Positions 27,981 through 38,394 of a stretch of 52,308 nt of DNA are shown piece after piece (the first letter of the stretch is position 1; each line of letters begins with the position of its first letter). The position numbers and the translations under genes are program-made. A model generated the notes under the pieces. The model was not told where the DNA came from. It did not search any database and saw nothing but the letters and a program-made list of their open reading frames with translations. The stretch is from Acidimicrobiia bacterium (GTDB taxonomy: Bacteria > Actinomycetota > Acidimicrobiia > Spongiisociales > UBA5794), in assembly GCA_029287195.1 (NCBI GenBank), contig JARFRN010000227.1, positions 1 through 52,308 on the forward strand, written 5' to 3'.

Positions 27981-28700
27981 ATGGATCCGCGAACACTGCA
28001 ACTGATCCAGCGCGGTCTCATCGCCGCGGTGACGGTGGTGCTTGCATTGGTGGTTGTGATCGCCTTCATTCGCGTTCTTCAGTCAAGCGAGCAGAGCACG
28101 GCGATCCGTACCACAACGTCCACAACCACAGTCACGCAGCCGGGAGACACCACCACGACGACCTCGTCTTCCAACGGCACCACAACGACAACCTCCGGTG
28201 CCGTTGCCCCTGCAGTGTGCGCAGACGAAGAGCCGACCGATGGCAACGTCACGGTGCTGCGGGTTTACTACCCGTGCGGCTCGAATACTCTCGCCAGCGG
28301 CCAGGTCTGGGTGTATCGGGCAGTAGCACCGACGGACCTCGTGTTGACAACCACGATGAACGAAATGGTCAAGGGTGTGGACGACGAGGAGGCGGCGCTC
28401 GGGTATAGATCGCCATTCCCCGATACCGCTACCGGCTCGTTCCTGGGCGCCACCATCGACCGTGATGAGGCCAAGGCCTTCCTCGAGTTCACTTCCGACG
28501 TATTCCCCGACGGCGTGGACACACCCGAGGGCGCCCAGGTCTTCCTGTCGACTCTCAACGCCAACGTGTTCCAATTCAGCACCATCAACCAGGTCGAGTA
28601 CCGGCTGGGCGGGTCCTGCGATGCTTTCTGGCAACAACTCGGCGCCAGCTGCGAAGTGATCACCCGCAGCGAGTGGCAAGCGTCATTGAACACGGGCTGA
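27981..28700 (+). CDS. Membrane-anchored GerMN-domain protein
   Basis: N-terminal TM, Thr-rich linker, GerMN-like domain paralogous to the 29243..30751 protein. Confidence 0.75.
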   Translation: MDPRTLQLIQRGLIAAVTVVLALVVVIAFIRVLQSSEQSTAIRTTTSTTTVTQPGDTTTTTSSSNGTTTTTSGAVAPAVCADEEPTDGNVTVLRVYYPCGSNTLASGQVWVYRAVAPTDLVLTTTMNEMVKGVDDEEAALGYRSPFPDTATGSFLGATIDRDEAKAFLEFTSDVFPDGVDTPEGAQVFLSTLNANVFQFSTINQVEYRLGGSCDAFWQQLGASCEVITRSEWQASLNTG

Positions 28701-28773
28701 GCGCAACCGACATTCTGCAGAAGAGACTTCTCGTGTGGTGCAAGGAGGCGACCCGAGGCTCTCCTAGGGTGAG

Positions 28774-29250
28774 ATGCCAACGATGACGAAACCTGAGACC
28801 GGCGAGCAGACGTTTGCCCACTTCCATGGCCGAGCCGAGCCCAAGCTGCGTCGCGCACTGATTGCCCGCTACGGCGGCGAGGTAGGGCGCGAAGCAACCG
28901 CCGAGGCACTCGCCTACGGGTGGGAACACTGGGAGCGGGTGCGCCGTATGGACAACCCGGTTGGATATCTGTACCGGGTCGGTCGGAGCAGATCTCGGCG
29001 CCTCCGGCCACGCCGATCCGTCTTTGAGCCCGGACCCCAATCAGAGCTGCCGTGGATCGAACCCGGTTTACCTATGGCGCTGAACGAGCTCTCGGCACGG
29101 CAGCGACAGGTAGTGATTCTCGTACACGGCTTCGAGTACACGCACCGGGAAGTCGCCGATCTTCTCGGCATCTCACGCTCGTCCGTGCAGAACCACGTTG
29201 AACGAGGTCTGGCCAAGCTTCGATCCGAACTCGAGGTGCCTCATGTTTGA
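28774..29250 (+). CDS. ECF-type RNA polymerase sigma factor
   Basis: Region 4 LSARQRQVVILVHGFEYTHREVADLLGISRSSVQNHVERGLAKLR; degenerate region 2. Confidence 0.85.
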   Translation: MPTMTKPETGEQTFAHFHGRAEPKLRRALIARYGGEVGREATAEALAYGWEHWERVRRMDNPVGYLYRVGRSRSRRLRPRRSVFEPGPQSELPWIEPGLPMALNELSARQRQVVILVHGFEYTHREVADLLGISRSSVQNHVERGLAKLRSELEVPHV

Positions 29251-30751
29251 TCTGAAACGCGATCTTCGCCGCTACATCGATGGTTTGGAGGAGCCCATCT
29301 CGATACAGGAGGCGATGTCACCACGCCGCAAGCGTCGCTATCGGGTGCCTGCCGCCATCTTGGCAGGGGCTGCCGTCGTGGTGATTCCCGCTCTAGTGTT
29401 GCTCGGGCTGCGGCTGCTGCCTCCCGGAGAAAGCGATGTAGCCGAGACGACCTTCCCACCGACAACGGCGACCACCACGACCGGCGTAGAAACCACATCC
29501 CCGCCGGTCTCCACGGCGGTGGTCCCGAATCTCGATGGCTTGACTGTGGCGGACGCTCGCGAGATCCTCGACGAGCTCGGACTCGTACTGGAGGTGACCG
29601 AGCAATACCCCAGCCGATCGGGCTTTGGGTTGATCACTGCGCAGGGCCCGCTCGCCGGAGAGACGGCGGATGTGGGCTCAGCCGTTGCCGTCGGCATTCG
29701 CGTCGAGGCTCCGTGTCTTGCCGGCCCGGCCGAACCGGAGATTCCGGCAGGATCGATGATGGTGAAGGTCCTATTCGAATGTGCCGGCGATGGCCTCTAC
29801 CCGGACGTCTCGACACCAGTCTCTCGTACCGCCCCGGACGGCCCCAACGTGATCGAGGCGACATTGCGGGCGTTGCTGGCAGGGCTCACTGATGACGAAC
29901 GAGCGACGGGCTTGGGATCCTTCTTCTCGGCGGACACCGCCGATGCCCTCAACTCAGTGACCCTTGGCAGCGGCCGGCTCGTCGTTGACTTCAATGATGC
30001 GATTCTGATCAACAACGCCGGCACCAGCACCGGCAGTACGTACTTCCTCGCCGAGCTGAATGCCAACCTATTTCAGTTCCCTGAGGTCGGCTCCATCGAG
30101 TATCGGCTCAACGGCAGTTGTGATGCTTTCTACGGATGGCTCCAGGGGAGCTGCCAGGTCGGCACCCGGGCCCAGTGGGAGCAGTCGCTGGCTGCGTGGG
30201 ATGCGGAACGCGTTCAGCTCACGCGGCCACGCGAGGAGACCGGCGCCGATGAAGTCGTCGGCAGGAGCTACGCCGGCAGTCTTCGAGATGGCCAGAATCG
30301 ACTCGACGAGCTTATCGATGGCACACGCGTCTTCAGCTCGTTCGATCGACTCACCAGCTGGCCAATCGATGACGCTACCGGCGGCGAAACGCGGTATTGG
30401 GCCGTTCATGTGGCCGGACGGGGCACTGAGATGATCTGGCTCGTCGACACAGTCGGCAACACGGAGGGCGGGCTCGTGATCTTCGAGGTGCGTGCCGCGC
30501 TGGAGATCCCGTGGGACGAGATCTATCCGATCCTCACCGCCGACGCGTTCGTGATGAGTGGGCGTGACGAATGCACCATCGATGACGCCTTCGATCCGCA
30601 GCTCGTCGCGGTCGGTCAGCTCACGCTCGGCCCGAACGACGAGCTCACGGGACTCACAGAGGTACTACGGGCCTGGCGAGTCGATCCGGGGGTGGCCACC
30701 ATCACCGAGCTACCCGTCGTGGGGATCTCCTGTACCAGTAACACCTTCTAG
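29243..30751 (+). CDS. Transmembrane PASTA + GerMN-domain protein, possible anti-sigma/sensor
   Basis: Cytoplasmic about 45-aa N-terminus, TM helix, PASTA repeat (VPNLDGLTVADAREILDELGLVLEVTEQYPS...), GerMN-like domain; start overlaps the sigma gene by 8 nt. Confidence 0.75.
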   Translation: MFDLKRDLRRYIDGLEEPISIQEAMSPRRKRRYRVPAAILAGAAVVVIPALVLLGLRLLPPGESDVAETTFPPTTATTTTGVETTSPPVSTAVVPNLDGLTVADAREILDELGLVLEVTEQYPSRSGFGLITAQGPLAGETADVGSAVAVGIRVEAPCLAGPAEPEIPAGSMMVKVLFECAGDGLYPDVSTPVSRTAPDGPNVIEATLRALLAGLTDDERATGLGSFFSADTADALNSVTLGSGRLVVDFNDAILINNAGTSTGSTYFLAELNANLFQFPEVGSIEYRLNGSCDAFYGWLQGSCQVGTRAQWEQSLAAWDAERVQLTRPREETGADEVVGRSYAGSLRDGQNRLDELIDGTRVFSSFDRLTSWPIDDATGGETRYWAVHVAGRGTEMIWLVDTVGNTEGGLVIFEVRAALEIPWDEIYPILTADAFVMSGRDECTIDDAFDPQLVAVGQLTLGPNDELTGLTEVLRAWRVDPGVATITELPVVGISCTSNTF

Positions 30752-30810
30752 ACGCCGAAACACACAAGAACCAGGATCGCTCGCCCGGCTCCCCTTCGGG
30801 TACCTTCCTC

Positions 30811-30848
30811 AATGAGATTAGGGCCCCTTCCGGGGCCCTAATCTCATT
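30811..30848. terminator. Bidirectional terminator hairpin between convergent genes
   Basis: AATGAGATTAGGGCCCC-TTCC-GGGGCCCTAATCTCATT, 17-bp perfect stem. Confidence 0.85.
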
Positions 30849-30887
30849 CTCGATACGATTCGGCGGCTCCACCGCCAAATCTCCGTG

Positions 30888-32531
<1,644 letters not shown>

Positions 32532-32544
32532 TTACCGGGCCCTC

Positions 32545-32832
32545 CTAAGCAAGAACGGCGAGTACGTCGCGCGCCGAGAGGATCAGATAGTCGACACCTT
32601 CGACCTTCACCTCAGTGCCGCCGTACTTCGAATAGAACACTGTGTCACCTACGCTGACATCGAGCGGGATCCGCTCTCCGTCCTTGAACTCGCCGGGACC
32701 TACCGCAAGCACTTTGCCCAACTGGGGCTTCTCCTTTGCGGTGTCGGGAATGACGAGTCCACTGGCGGTGCGGGACTCTGCCTCTTCCTCGGGCTGGACC
32801 ACGATGCGGTCACCCAGGGGCTTGAGATTCAT
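32545..32832 (-). CDS. groES: Co-chaperonin GroES
   Basis: [48 protein letters not shown]. Confidence 0.98.
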   Translation of the reverse strand: MNLKPLGDRIVVQPEEEAESRTASGLVIPDTAKEKPQLGKVLAVGPGEFKDGERIPLDVSVGDTVFYSKYGGTEVKVEGVDYLILSARDVLAVLA

Positions 32833-32854
32833 CCGACTTTCCTCCTTCCGAGGG

Positions 32855-32881
32855 TTAGCAGTCTGACTGATTGAGTGCTAG
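32855..32881. promoter_or_regulatory. CIRCE operator 1 (HrcA box)
   Basis: TTAGCAGTC-N9-GAGTGCTAG versus consensus TTAGCACTC-N9-GAGTGCTAA. Confidence 0.85.
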
Positions 32882-32884
32882 ACA

Positions 32885-32911
32885 TTAGCACTCTCTCACG
32901 GCGATTGCTAG
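32885..32911. promoter_or_regulatory. CIRCE operator 2 (HrcA box)
   Basis: TTAGCACTC-N9-GATTGCTAG. Confidence 0.85.
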
Positions 32912-32934
32912 CAGACGAGCCTGCTGAGTGCTAG
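32908..32934. promoter_or_regulatory. CIRCE-like operator 3 (degenerate left arm)
   Basis: CTAGCAGAC-N9-GAGTGCTAG; overlaps operator 2 by 4 bp. Confidence 0.55.
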
Positions 32935-33021
32935 GGCCTCGAACACCCTGGTTCTTGCATAACCCACTGCCGGTATTACACGGCTGATATGGCCCGCCAC
33001 TTGCGCAGGAACGGAGTGGAG

Positions 33022-34137
33022 TCAGCGACGCCGCCCCCGCCGCAGCGAAGAGAAGATGTCGGCCAGTTCCTCGCCGGTGAGGAGGCCAATGACCTTGCCC
33101 TGGTCGACGACGACCAGGATTCCGGCGGTGCCGGCCTCCCGCCCAAGCGCAGTGCGCAGCGACACATCAGCACCAATGACGTCATCGGGACCGATCGGCT
33201 TCATCGCATCGCGCACCAGCCGTGAACTGCGCTCGCCCGGCGGCACTGCCTTGGTTTCCCTGGTGCCAAAGACTCCGAGCACCCGGCCGCCTACGGCTAC
33301 CGGCAGCGGCCGCAGCCTGTCTCCCCAGCCATGCAGCTCCAGTGCCGCGGCCACAGTCGAGTCGCCGTCGACCGCCATGTCCGTCCGCCGCATGACATCA
33401 GCGACGCTGAGACCGTCGATACGCTTGGCAAAAGCCTCTTGGACCGCCGATACGGAGGCCGCTTGGAACAGAAACCACCCGACTGCAACGAACCACACGG
33501 CGGAGAAGTCGCGCGCCGCGATCACTAGTGCCACACCGGCCACCACTAGCAGGGCCCCGAGCGCCCTCCCGGAAGCAACGGCCAGCCTCGTAGCCCGAGT
33601 TCGGTCTCCACTCCTTCGCCACACCAGGGCTCGCAACATGCGACCGCCATCCAGCGGCAGCCCGGGAAGCAGATTGAACACTGCGATCGACAGATTTGCC
33701 ACACCAAGAATCAAAGCTATGCGAGACGGCATGCGGAGAGCGCCGGATAGCGCCCAGGCCAGCCCCAGGAACGCCATGCCCAGGCCAAACGACGCCGCCG
33801 GTCCCGCCAGGGTGACATACAGCTCGTCGCTCGGCGTTGTGGCTTCTTCCTCGATCTCCGAGACCCCGCCGAAGATGAACAGCCTGATCCGACGCACGTT
33901 CAATCCTCGTCGCAGTGCTACGAGTGAGTGACTCAGCTCATGGATGAAGATGCTCCCGAGGAAAAGCAGCCCGCCGGCGGCTGCGGCGAAGAACAGGCGA
34001 TCAGGCGACCTGCCGGGGAAAGCCCGGCTCAGGTCAACATACAGAGACCAGGTGAGCAATCCGGCGATCACCAGCAGCGAGAAGTCGGCCACGACGTCGA
34101 TCCCGCGCACGGAACCCAGCCGGAAGCCGCGTCGCAT
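33022..34137 (-). CDS. M50-family site-2 protease-like membrane metalloprotease with CBS domains
   Basis: HELSH motif (FIHELSHSLVALRRG), NLLPGLPLDGGRML, C-terminal CBS-like pair. Confidence 0.9.
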   Translation of the reverse strand: MRRGFRLGSVRGIDVVADFSLLVIAGLLTWSLYVDLSRAFPGRSPDRLFFAAAAGGLLFLGSIFIHELSHSLVALRRGLNVRRIRLFIFGGVSEIEEEATTPSDELYVTLAGPAASFGLGMAFLGLAWALSGALRMPSRIALILGVANLSIAVFNLLPGLPLDGGRMLRALVWRRSGDRTRATRLAVASGRALGALLVVAGVALVIAARDFSAVWFVAVGWFLFQAASVSAVQEAFAKRIDGLSVADVMRRTDMAVDGDSTVAAALELHGWGDRLRPLPVAVGGRVLGVFGTRETKAVPPGERSSRLVRDAMKPIGPDDVIGADVSLRTALGREAGTAGILVVVDQGKVIGLLTGEELADIFSSLRRGRRR

Positions 34138-34143
34138 CGCCTG

Positions 34144-35154
34144 CTACGATCCCAGGCGAAGTGTTGAGCTGACGTCCAGTGCCCAGGGGGTTACGTCACC
34201 ACGCTCGAGGCGAAACTCCCCGGCCGCAGCGATCATGGCGCCGTTGTCGGTACATAGCGCCGGCGAGGGGAGATGCAAGGCCACCCCTCGTACAGCAGCC
34301 TCCTCTTCGAGCCGCTGCCGCAGACGGCGATTCGCCAATACACCCCCTCCACCGGCGACGCGATCGACACCTGTGGCCTCGACGGCGTTGTAGGTCTTCT
34401 CCACCAATACATCGACAATGGCTTCTTGAACCGCAGCCGCCACATCTGCCAGCGGCGGTACTGCGTTACCAGTCTTTGCCTTCTCCAGGTACGTAACCAC
34501 CGAGGTCTTCAAACCCGAGAACGAGAAGTCGTAGGGACGGTCGCGCAGCGCCCTCGGGAAGCGGACAACGGAGGCATCGCCTCCCTCAGCCGCCCTGTCG
34601 ATTGCCGGGCCGCCGGGAAACCCGAGGCCCATGAACCTGGCGATCTTGTCGAATGCTTCGCCGGCGGCGTCGTCGATGGTTGCACCAAGGACCTCGTATT
34701 CGCCCCAGTTGCGCACATGAACCACCTGGCTATGCCCGCCGGATGCGAGAAGGACGATCGCCGGCGGCTCGAAGTCGGCGTGTTCGAGACGGGGTGCAAA
34801 CAGATGACCTTCCATGTGGTCGACTCCGACGAAGGGAGTGCCCAGGGTCCACGCCAACGCTTTCCCAAAGGAGAAGCCAACCATCAGCGCGCCGACTAGG
34901 CCGGGACCCCGGGTGGCGGCAACTGCGTCGAGTTGATCCGAATGCACCCCGGCCTGGCGCAGCGCCAAATGGACCATTGGTCGAATAGCCTCAACGTGGG
35001 CGCGAGCGGCGACCTCAGGCACCACACCGCCGAACCTGGCGTGTGCGTCCATCTGTGACGCCAGCACGGTTGACAGGACTTCATTACCGGCCACAACTGC
35101 AACGCCGGTCTCGTCGCAGCTCGTCTCGATGCCCAGGATCAACGGACCCGTCAT
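34144..35154 (-). CDS. tsaD: tRNA N6-threonylcarbamoyladenosine transferase TsaD
   Basis: ILGIETSCDETGVAVV; HMEGH; ASGGHSQ. Confidence 0.97.
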   Translation of the reverse strand: MTGPLILGIETSCDETGVAVVAGNEVLSTVLASQMDAHARFGGVVPEVAARAHVEAIRPMVHLALRQAGVHSDQLDAVAATRGPGLVGALMVGFSFGKALAWTLGTPFVGVDHMEGHLFAPRLEHADFEPPAIVLLASGGHSQVVHVRNWGEYEVLGATIDDAAGEAFDKIARFMGLGFPGGPAIDRAAEGGDASVVRFPRALRDRPYDFSFSGLKTSVVTYLEKAKTGNAVPPLADVAAAVQEAIVDVLVEKTYNAVEATGVDRVAGGGGVLANRRLRQRLEEEAAVRGVALHLPSPALCTDNGAMIAAAGEFRLERGDVTPWALDVSSTLRLGS

Positions 35155-35663
35155 GCTGTTTCCTCCGCACTGACTGCGATCTCACGCAGTCGCTCCGCGT
35201 ATTCCGGCCGGTCGATGTCGGTCACCCACATGATCACAGCATCGTCGTCCCGGTAGTAATGCTTGCGTATGCCGACCACAGTCATATCGAACTTCTCGTA
35301 GAGGCGTTGGGCTCCGATGTTGGTCGAGCGCACCTCGAGAGTGAGGTTGCGGGAACCACGCTCGAGACCGGCATGGATCAACTGCAGCATGAGCTTGGTT
35401 CCAAGTCCGTGATGACGGGCTTTCGGCCGCACTGCCAGCGTCGTCACGTGGGCGTCATCCTCGATCAGCATCAAACCACCAAAACCGATGATCTCGTCCG
35501 CGGCTTCGACCACTACATAGACCCGGTCGTGGCGACCCAACTCGTCGATGAAGATACCTTCTGACCACGGCTGCGGGTAGATAGCACGTTCCAGCTCGAC
35601 AATCAGCGGCAGATCCTCGATGGTCATCGGTCGGAACACGAGCGGACGATCGGAAGTAATCAC
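35151..35663 (-). CDS. rimI: Ribosomal-protein-S18-alanine N-acetyltransferase-like GNAT
   Basis: GNAT fold with RimI motifs (TLAVRPKARHHGLGTKLM...LEVRSTNIGAQRLYEKF); GTGA overlap with tsaB. Confidence 0.9.
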   Translation of the reverse strand: MITSDRPLVFRPMTIEDLPLIVELERAIYPQPWSEGIFIDELGRHDRVYVVVEAADEIIGFGGLMLIEDDAHVTTLAVRPKARHHGLGTKLMLQLIHAGLERGSRNLTLEVRSTNIGAQRLYEKFDMTVVGIRKHYYRDDDAVIMWVTDIDRPEYAERLREIAVSAEETA

Positions 35664-36376
35664 TCTGCTGCTCCCGGCCAGGCGCCCTCTTCGCGGAAAT
35701 CCGTCCAATTGATTCGCGCATCGGGTTCCCGCATGTACAGCGGCCGAACGTCCTCAGGCCGGACGTACTGTCCGCGTTGGGCATGGAATGCCGCAATTTC
35801 GAGAAGGACATCCGCCGACGGATAGCGGGGGCGGCCTCGTCTGACCCGGTGAAGTCCGCGCAGAGCCCCCGGCGGGAAATCATCGGTATCCCCCACCATC
35901 AGCACATCCTCAGCATCGCTGTCGAGGAGATGATGCAGTCCCTCCGCCGTCACCACCTCGGCTTCGCCGTCTGGGGCTACACCACCGGGAACAGGGAGAA
36001 AGGGCCGTGTCGCGTATTGGCCTCGTCTGATATCGACGACCGGCCAGATACGACGTCTTCCGGTTGCAGCCCGAACTGCCAGAGCGGTGAGCGAGGAGAT
36101 CGCCACCATTGGCGCCCCGATCGCAGCCGCGATCGCCTGGGCCGTCGAGATCCCGGCCCGGATACCCGTAAACAGCCCGGGGCCGACATCAACCGCAATC
36201 ACGTCGACATCGTTTGGTCTCCAGCCGGCAGACTCGAAACAGAAGTCGATGGCCGGCACGAGAAACCCACCGTGACCGCGACGGTCGACACGCACCGACA
36301 TGGCGGCGAGTTGATCCCCATCCCCGAGAGCCACCGATGACGCGCTGGTTGCGGTATCGATTGCAAGTATCTTCAT
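35660..36376 (-). CDS. tsaB: tRNA threonylcarbamoyladenosine biosynthesis protein TsaB
   Basis: MKILAIDTATSASSVALGDG...DVDVIAVDVGPGLFTGIRAGISTAQAIA. Confidence 0.93.
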   Translation of the reverse strand: MKILAIDTATSASSVALGDGDQLAAMSVRVDRRGHGGFLVPAIDFCFESAGWRPNDVDVIAVDVGPGLFTGIRAGISTAQAIAAAIGAPMVAISSLTALAVRAATGRRRIWPVVDIRRGQYATRPFLPVPGGVAPDGEAEVVTAEGLHHLLDSDAEDVLMVGDTDDFPPGALRGLHRVRRGRPRYPSADVLLEIAAFHAQRGQYVRPEDVRPLYMREPDARINWTDFREEGAWPGAAE

Positions 36377-36825
36377 GGCCTCAGCTCCGCCAGGTTCTTG
36401 TGGATCCACTTGCCCGAGGGAACGAAACGAAATAGCCGTTCGCCCTCACCGACTATCTCGATCTTCACCATCAAATGGTCCTCTGGAACCCCATGGGCAA
36501 CCACGTCACCCCATTCGATCAACAACACTCCGTCCCGGGCCTGCTCAGGTAGGTCTAGGTCCTCGAACTCGGCGCTCGTTCCCAACCTATAGACGTCGGC
36601 ATGAACTACGGGCAGGAAGCCATTGTGGGCCCGCGCCAAGATGAACGACGGGCTCGTCAGAGGTTCCTCGACGCCTAGACCCTCGCCTACTCCGGCGGCG
36701 AACAGGGTCTTACCTGCGCCAAGCCTTCCTGAGAGCAGCACGATATCTCCCACGCCGAGGTGAGCTGCGAGGTGGCGACCGAGCGATAGAGTCTCAGCAG
36801 GCGATGCGGTAGGTACTTCGATCAA
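36373..36825 (-). CDS. tsaE: tRNA threonylcarbamoyladenosine biosynthesis ATPase TsaE
   Basis: LLSGRLGAGKTLFAAGVGEGLGV...SPSFILARAH...HADVYRL. Confidence 0.95.
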   Translation of the reverse strand: MIEVPTASPAETLSLGRHLAAHLGVGDIVLLSGRLGAGKTLFAAGVGEGLGVEEPLTSPSFILARAHNGFLPVVHADVYRLGTSAEFEDLDLPEQARDGVLLIEWGDVVAHGVPEDHLMVKIEIVGEGERLFRFVPSGKWIHKNLAELRP

Positions 36826-37490
36826 GTAAACAGGTCCAGTTGTTCCGGTTCTGGGTCTGCAGCCTCGGCGGAGTCATCATTTGAGGGATCCGGCGAGCGC
36901 CTCTGGAGCTTACCCTCGATGACGGCTTGCACCAGCTGAAAGTCCTCACGCATCTCGGCGAGGACTCGAGCACTTCCCCGCAACGCAGCCGCCGGATGGA
37001 AAGTCGGCACGAGGAACCTGCCCCACCATTCATAGGCGGTTCCCCGCAGACGTGTGATACCCGTATCGGTGCTAAGCAGGAGCTTCGAAGCGAAGTTGCC
37101 CAGCGTCACGACTACCTTCGGCTGGATCAACTGCAGCTGAGTCCTCAGGTAGCCCTTGCAAGCCTCGATCTCATCGGGGCGCGGATCACGGTTGCTGGGG
37201 GGTCGGCATTTGACAACATTGCCAATGTATACGTCGCTGCGCGCAAGGCCGATCTCGCCCAACAGTTGTTCGAGCAGTTCGCCGGATCGTCCGACAAAAG
37301 GCAATCCTTGTTCATCCTCTCGCTGTCCCGGGCCCTCACCAACGAACATCACATCCGCGTCGGGATTGCCCGAGCCAAAGACAACGTTGATCCGATTCTC
37401 CGAAAGGCGGCAGCGGGTGCAATCGCTCACCTCCGCCGCCAGGACGGCCAGCTGCTCGGCACGCTCGGGGGCCGGGGGGATCTCAGTCAT
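36822..37490 (-). CDS. Uracil-DNA glycosylase (family 4-like)
   Basis: CTRCRLSENRINVVFGSGNPDADVMFVGEGPGQREDEQGLPFVGRSG...VLVPTFHPAA-type motif; Cys-rich Fe-S pattern. Confidence 0.9.
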   Translation of the reverse strand: MTEIPPAPERAEQLAVLAAEVSDCTRCRLSENRINVVFGSGNPDADVMFVGEGPGQREDEQGLPFVGRSGELLEQLLGEIGLARSDVYIGNVVKCRPPSNRDPRPDEIEACKGYLRTQLQLIQPKVVVTLGNFASKLLLSTDTGITRLRGTAYEWWGRFLVPTFHPAAALRGSARVLAEMREDFQLVQAVIEGKLQRRSPDPSNDDSAEAADPEPEQLDLFT

Positions 37491-38394
37491 CACCCACCGC
37501 CGGAACCCCCGCAACGGGCCTGGCGGCAACGACCGCGCTGATGATGGCGCGAGCGACACCGTCGAATGTCGATTCTCCCAGAAGGTCCTGGTCCGCAGCC
37601 TCCTCTCCGCAGGAAACTACAAAGACGATATCCCCGTCGTAGCGGGTGTGCGCCGGCCGGAGGGTGGCCGCCAGGGCATCGTGGCTACGCACGCTGAGGC
37701 GAAGCAGATCGGACTTCGTGAGGTCGGCATCAGTGGCGACCACTATCAGCGTGGTGTTCTCCCGGGACCCCTGGAACGCCGGCGGGCGTTCGCCGGCGGG
37801 CCCGCCGGTGATCTGTTTGCCGTCCAAATCGATGACGTCGCCGACGGCATTGAGGGCCACCAACACGCCGAGTGTGGCATCCCCGACGGATATTGCCGCC
37901 GAACCGATCCCCGCCTTGCGCATTTCCTCGAAGCCCCGCCATTTGGCCACAGTGGCTCCGGTTCCGGCGCCGACGCTTCCCAACACCACCGGCTCCGGGC
38001 TGCAGGCTCTGTAGGCGGCGGCACCGGCATCAGCATCCGGAGGCTGAGCAGCCCCGACGATGAGATCGTAGAGAATCGCCGTGGGCACGATTGGAACGGG
38101 TCCGGCCGGAGTGGGATGCCCGCGCCCTTCAGCCGCAAGTTCTCGCATCACGCCGTCGGCGCTGGCCAATCCAAACGCGGAGCCACCCGAGAGGACGATC
38201 GCCTGTACCGTTTCCACCTTCATCCCGGGTGCGAGCAAGGCGGTTTCCCGGGTACCGGGAGCACCGCCGCGGGCCTCGCATACAACCCGGTTGGGTTCCG
38301 GAAGACTGACCACCGTTACCCCGGTGGCAGCATCTAGATCGGTCCAGTGGCCAACTTCGACTCCGGGGACGGCCGTAATCGTCGAGTTAGTCAA
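37483..38394 (-). CDS. P1-family peptidase (DmpA / L-aminopeptidase-D-esterase-like)
   Basis: VPGVEVGHWTDLDAATGVTVV...LSGGSAFGLASADGVMREL...GSVGAGTGATVAKW; TTG start overlapping the alr end. Confidence 0.9.
   Translation of the reverse strand: MTNSTITAVPGVEVGHWTDLDAATGVTVVSLPEPNRVVCEARGGAPGTRETALLAPGMKVETVQAIVLSGGSAFGLASADGVMRELAAEGRGHPTPAGPVPIVPTAILYDLIVGAAQPPDADAGAAAYRACSPEPVVLGSVGAGTGATVAKWRGFEEMRKAGIGSAAISVGDATLGVLVALNAVGDVIDLDGKQITGGPAGERPPAFQGSRENTTLIVVATDADLTKSDLLRLSVRSHDALAATLRPAHTRYDGDIVFVVSCGEEAADQDLLGESTFDGVARAIISAVVAARPVAGVPAVGDD

Noticed and set aside
28120-28200. ACC/ACA-rich repeats as a possible microsatellite or CRISPR-like repeat
   Set aside because: Codes for a Thr-rich extracellular linker (TTTSTTTVTQPGDTTTTTSSSNGTTTTTSG); no regular repeat/spacer structure.
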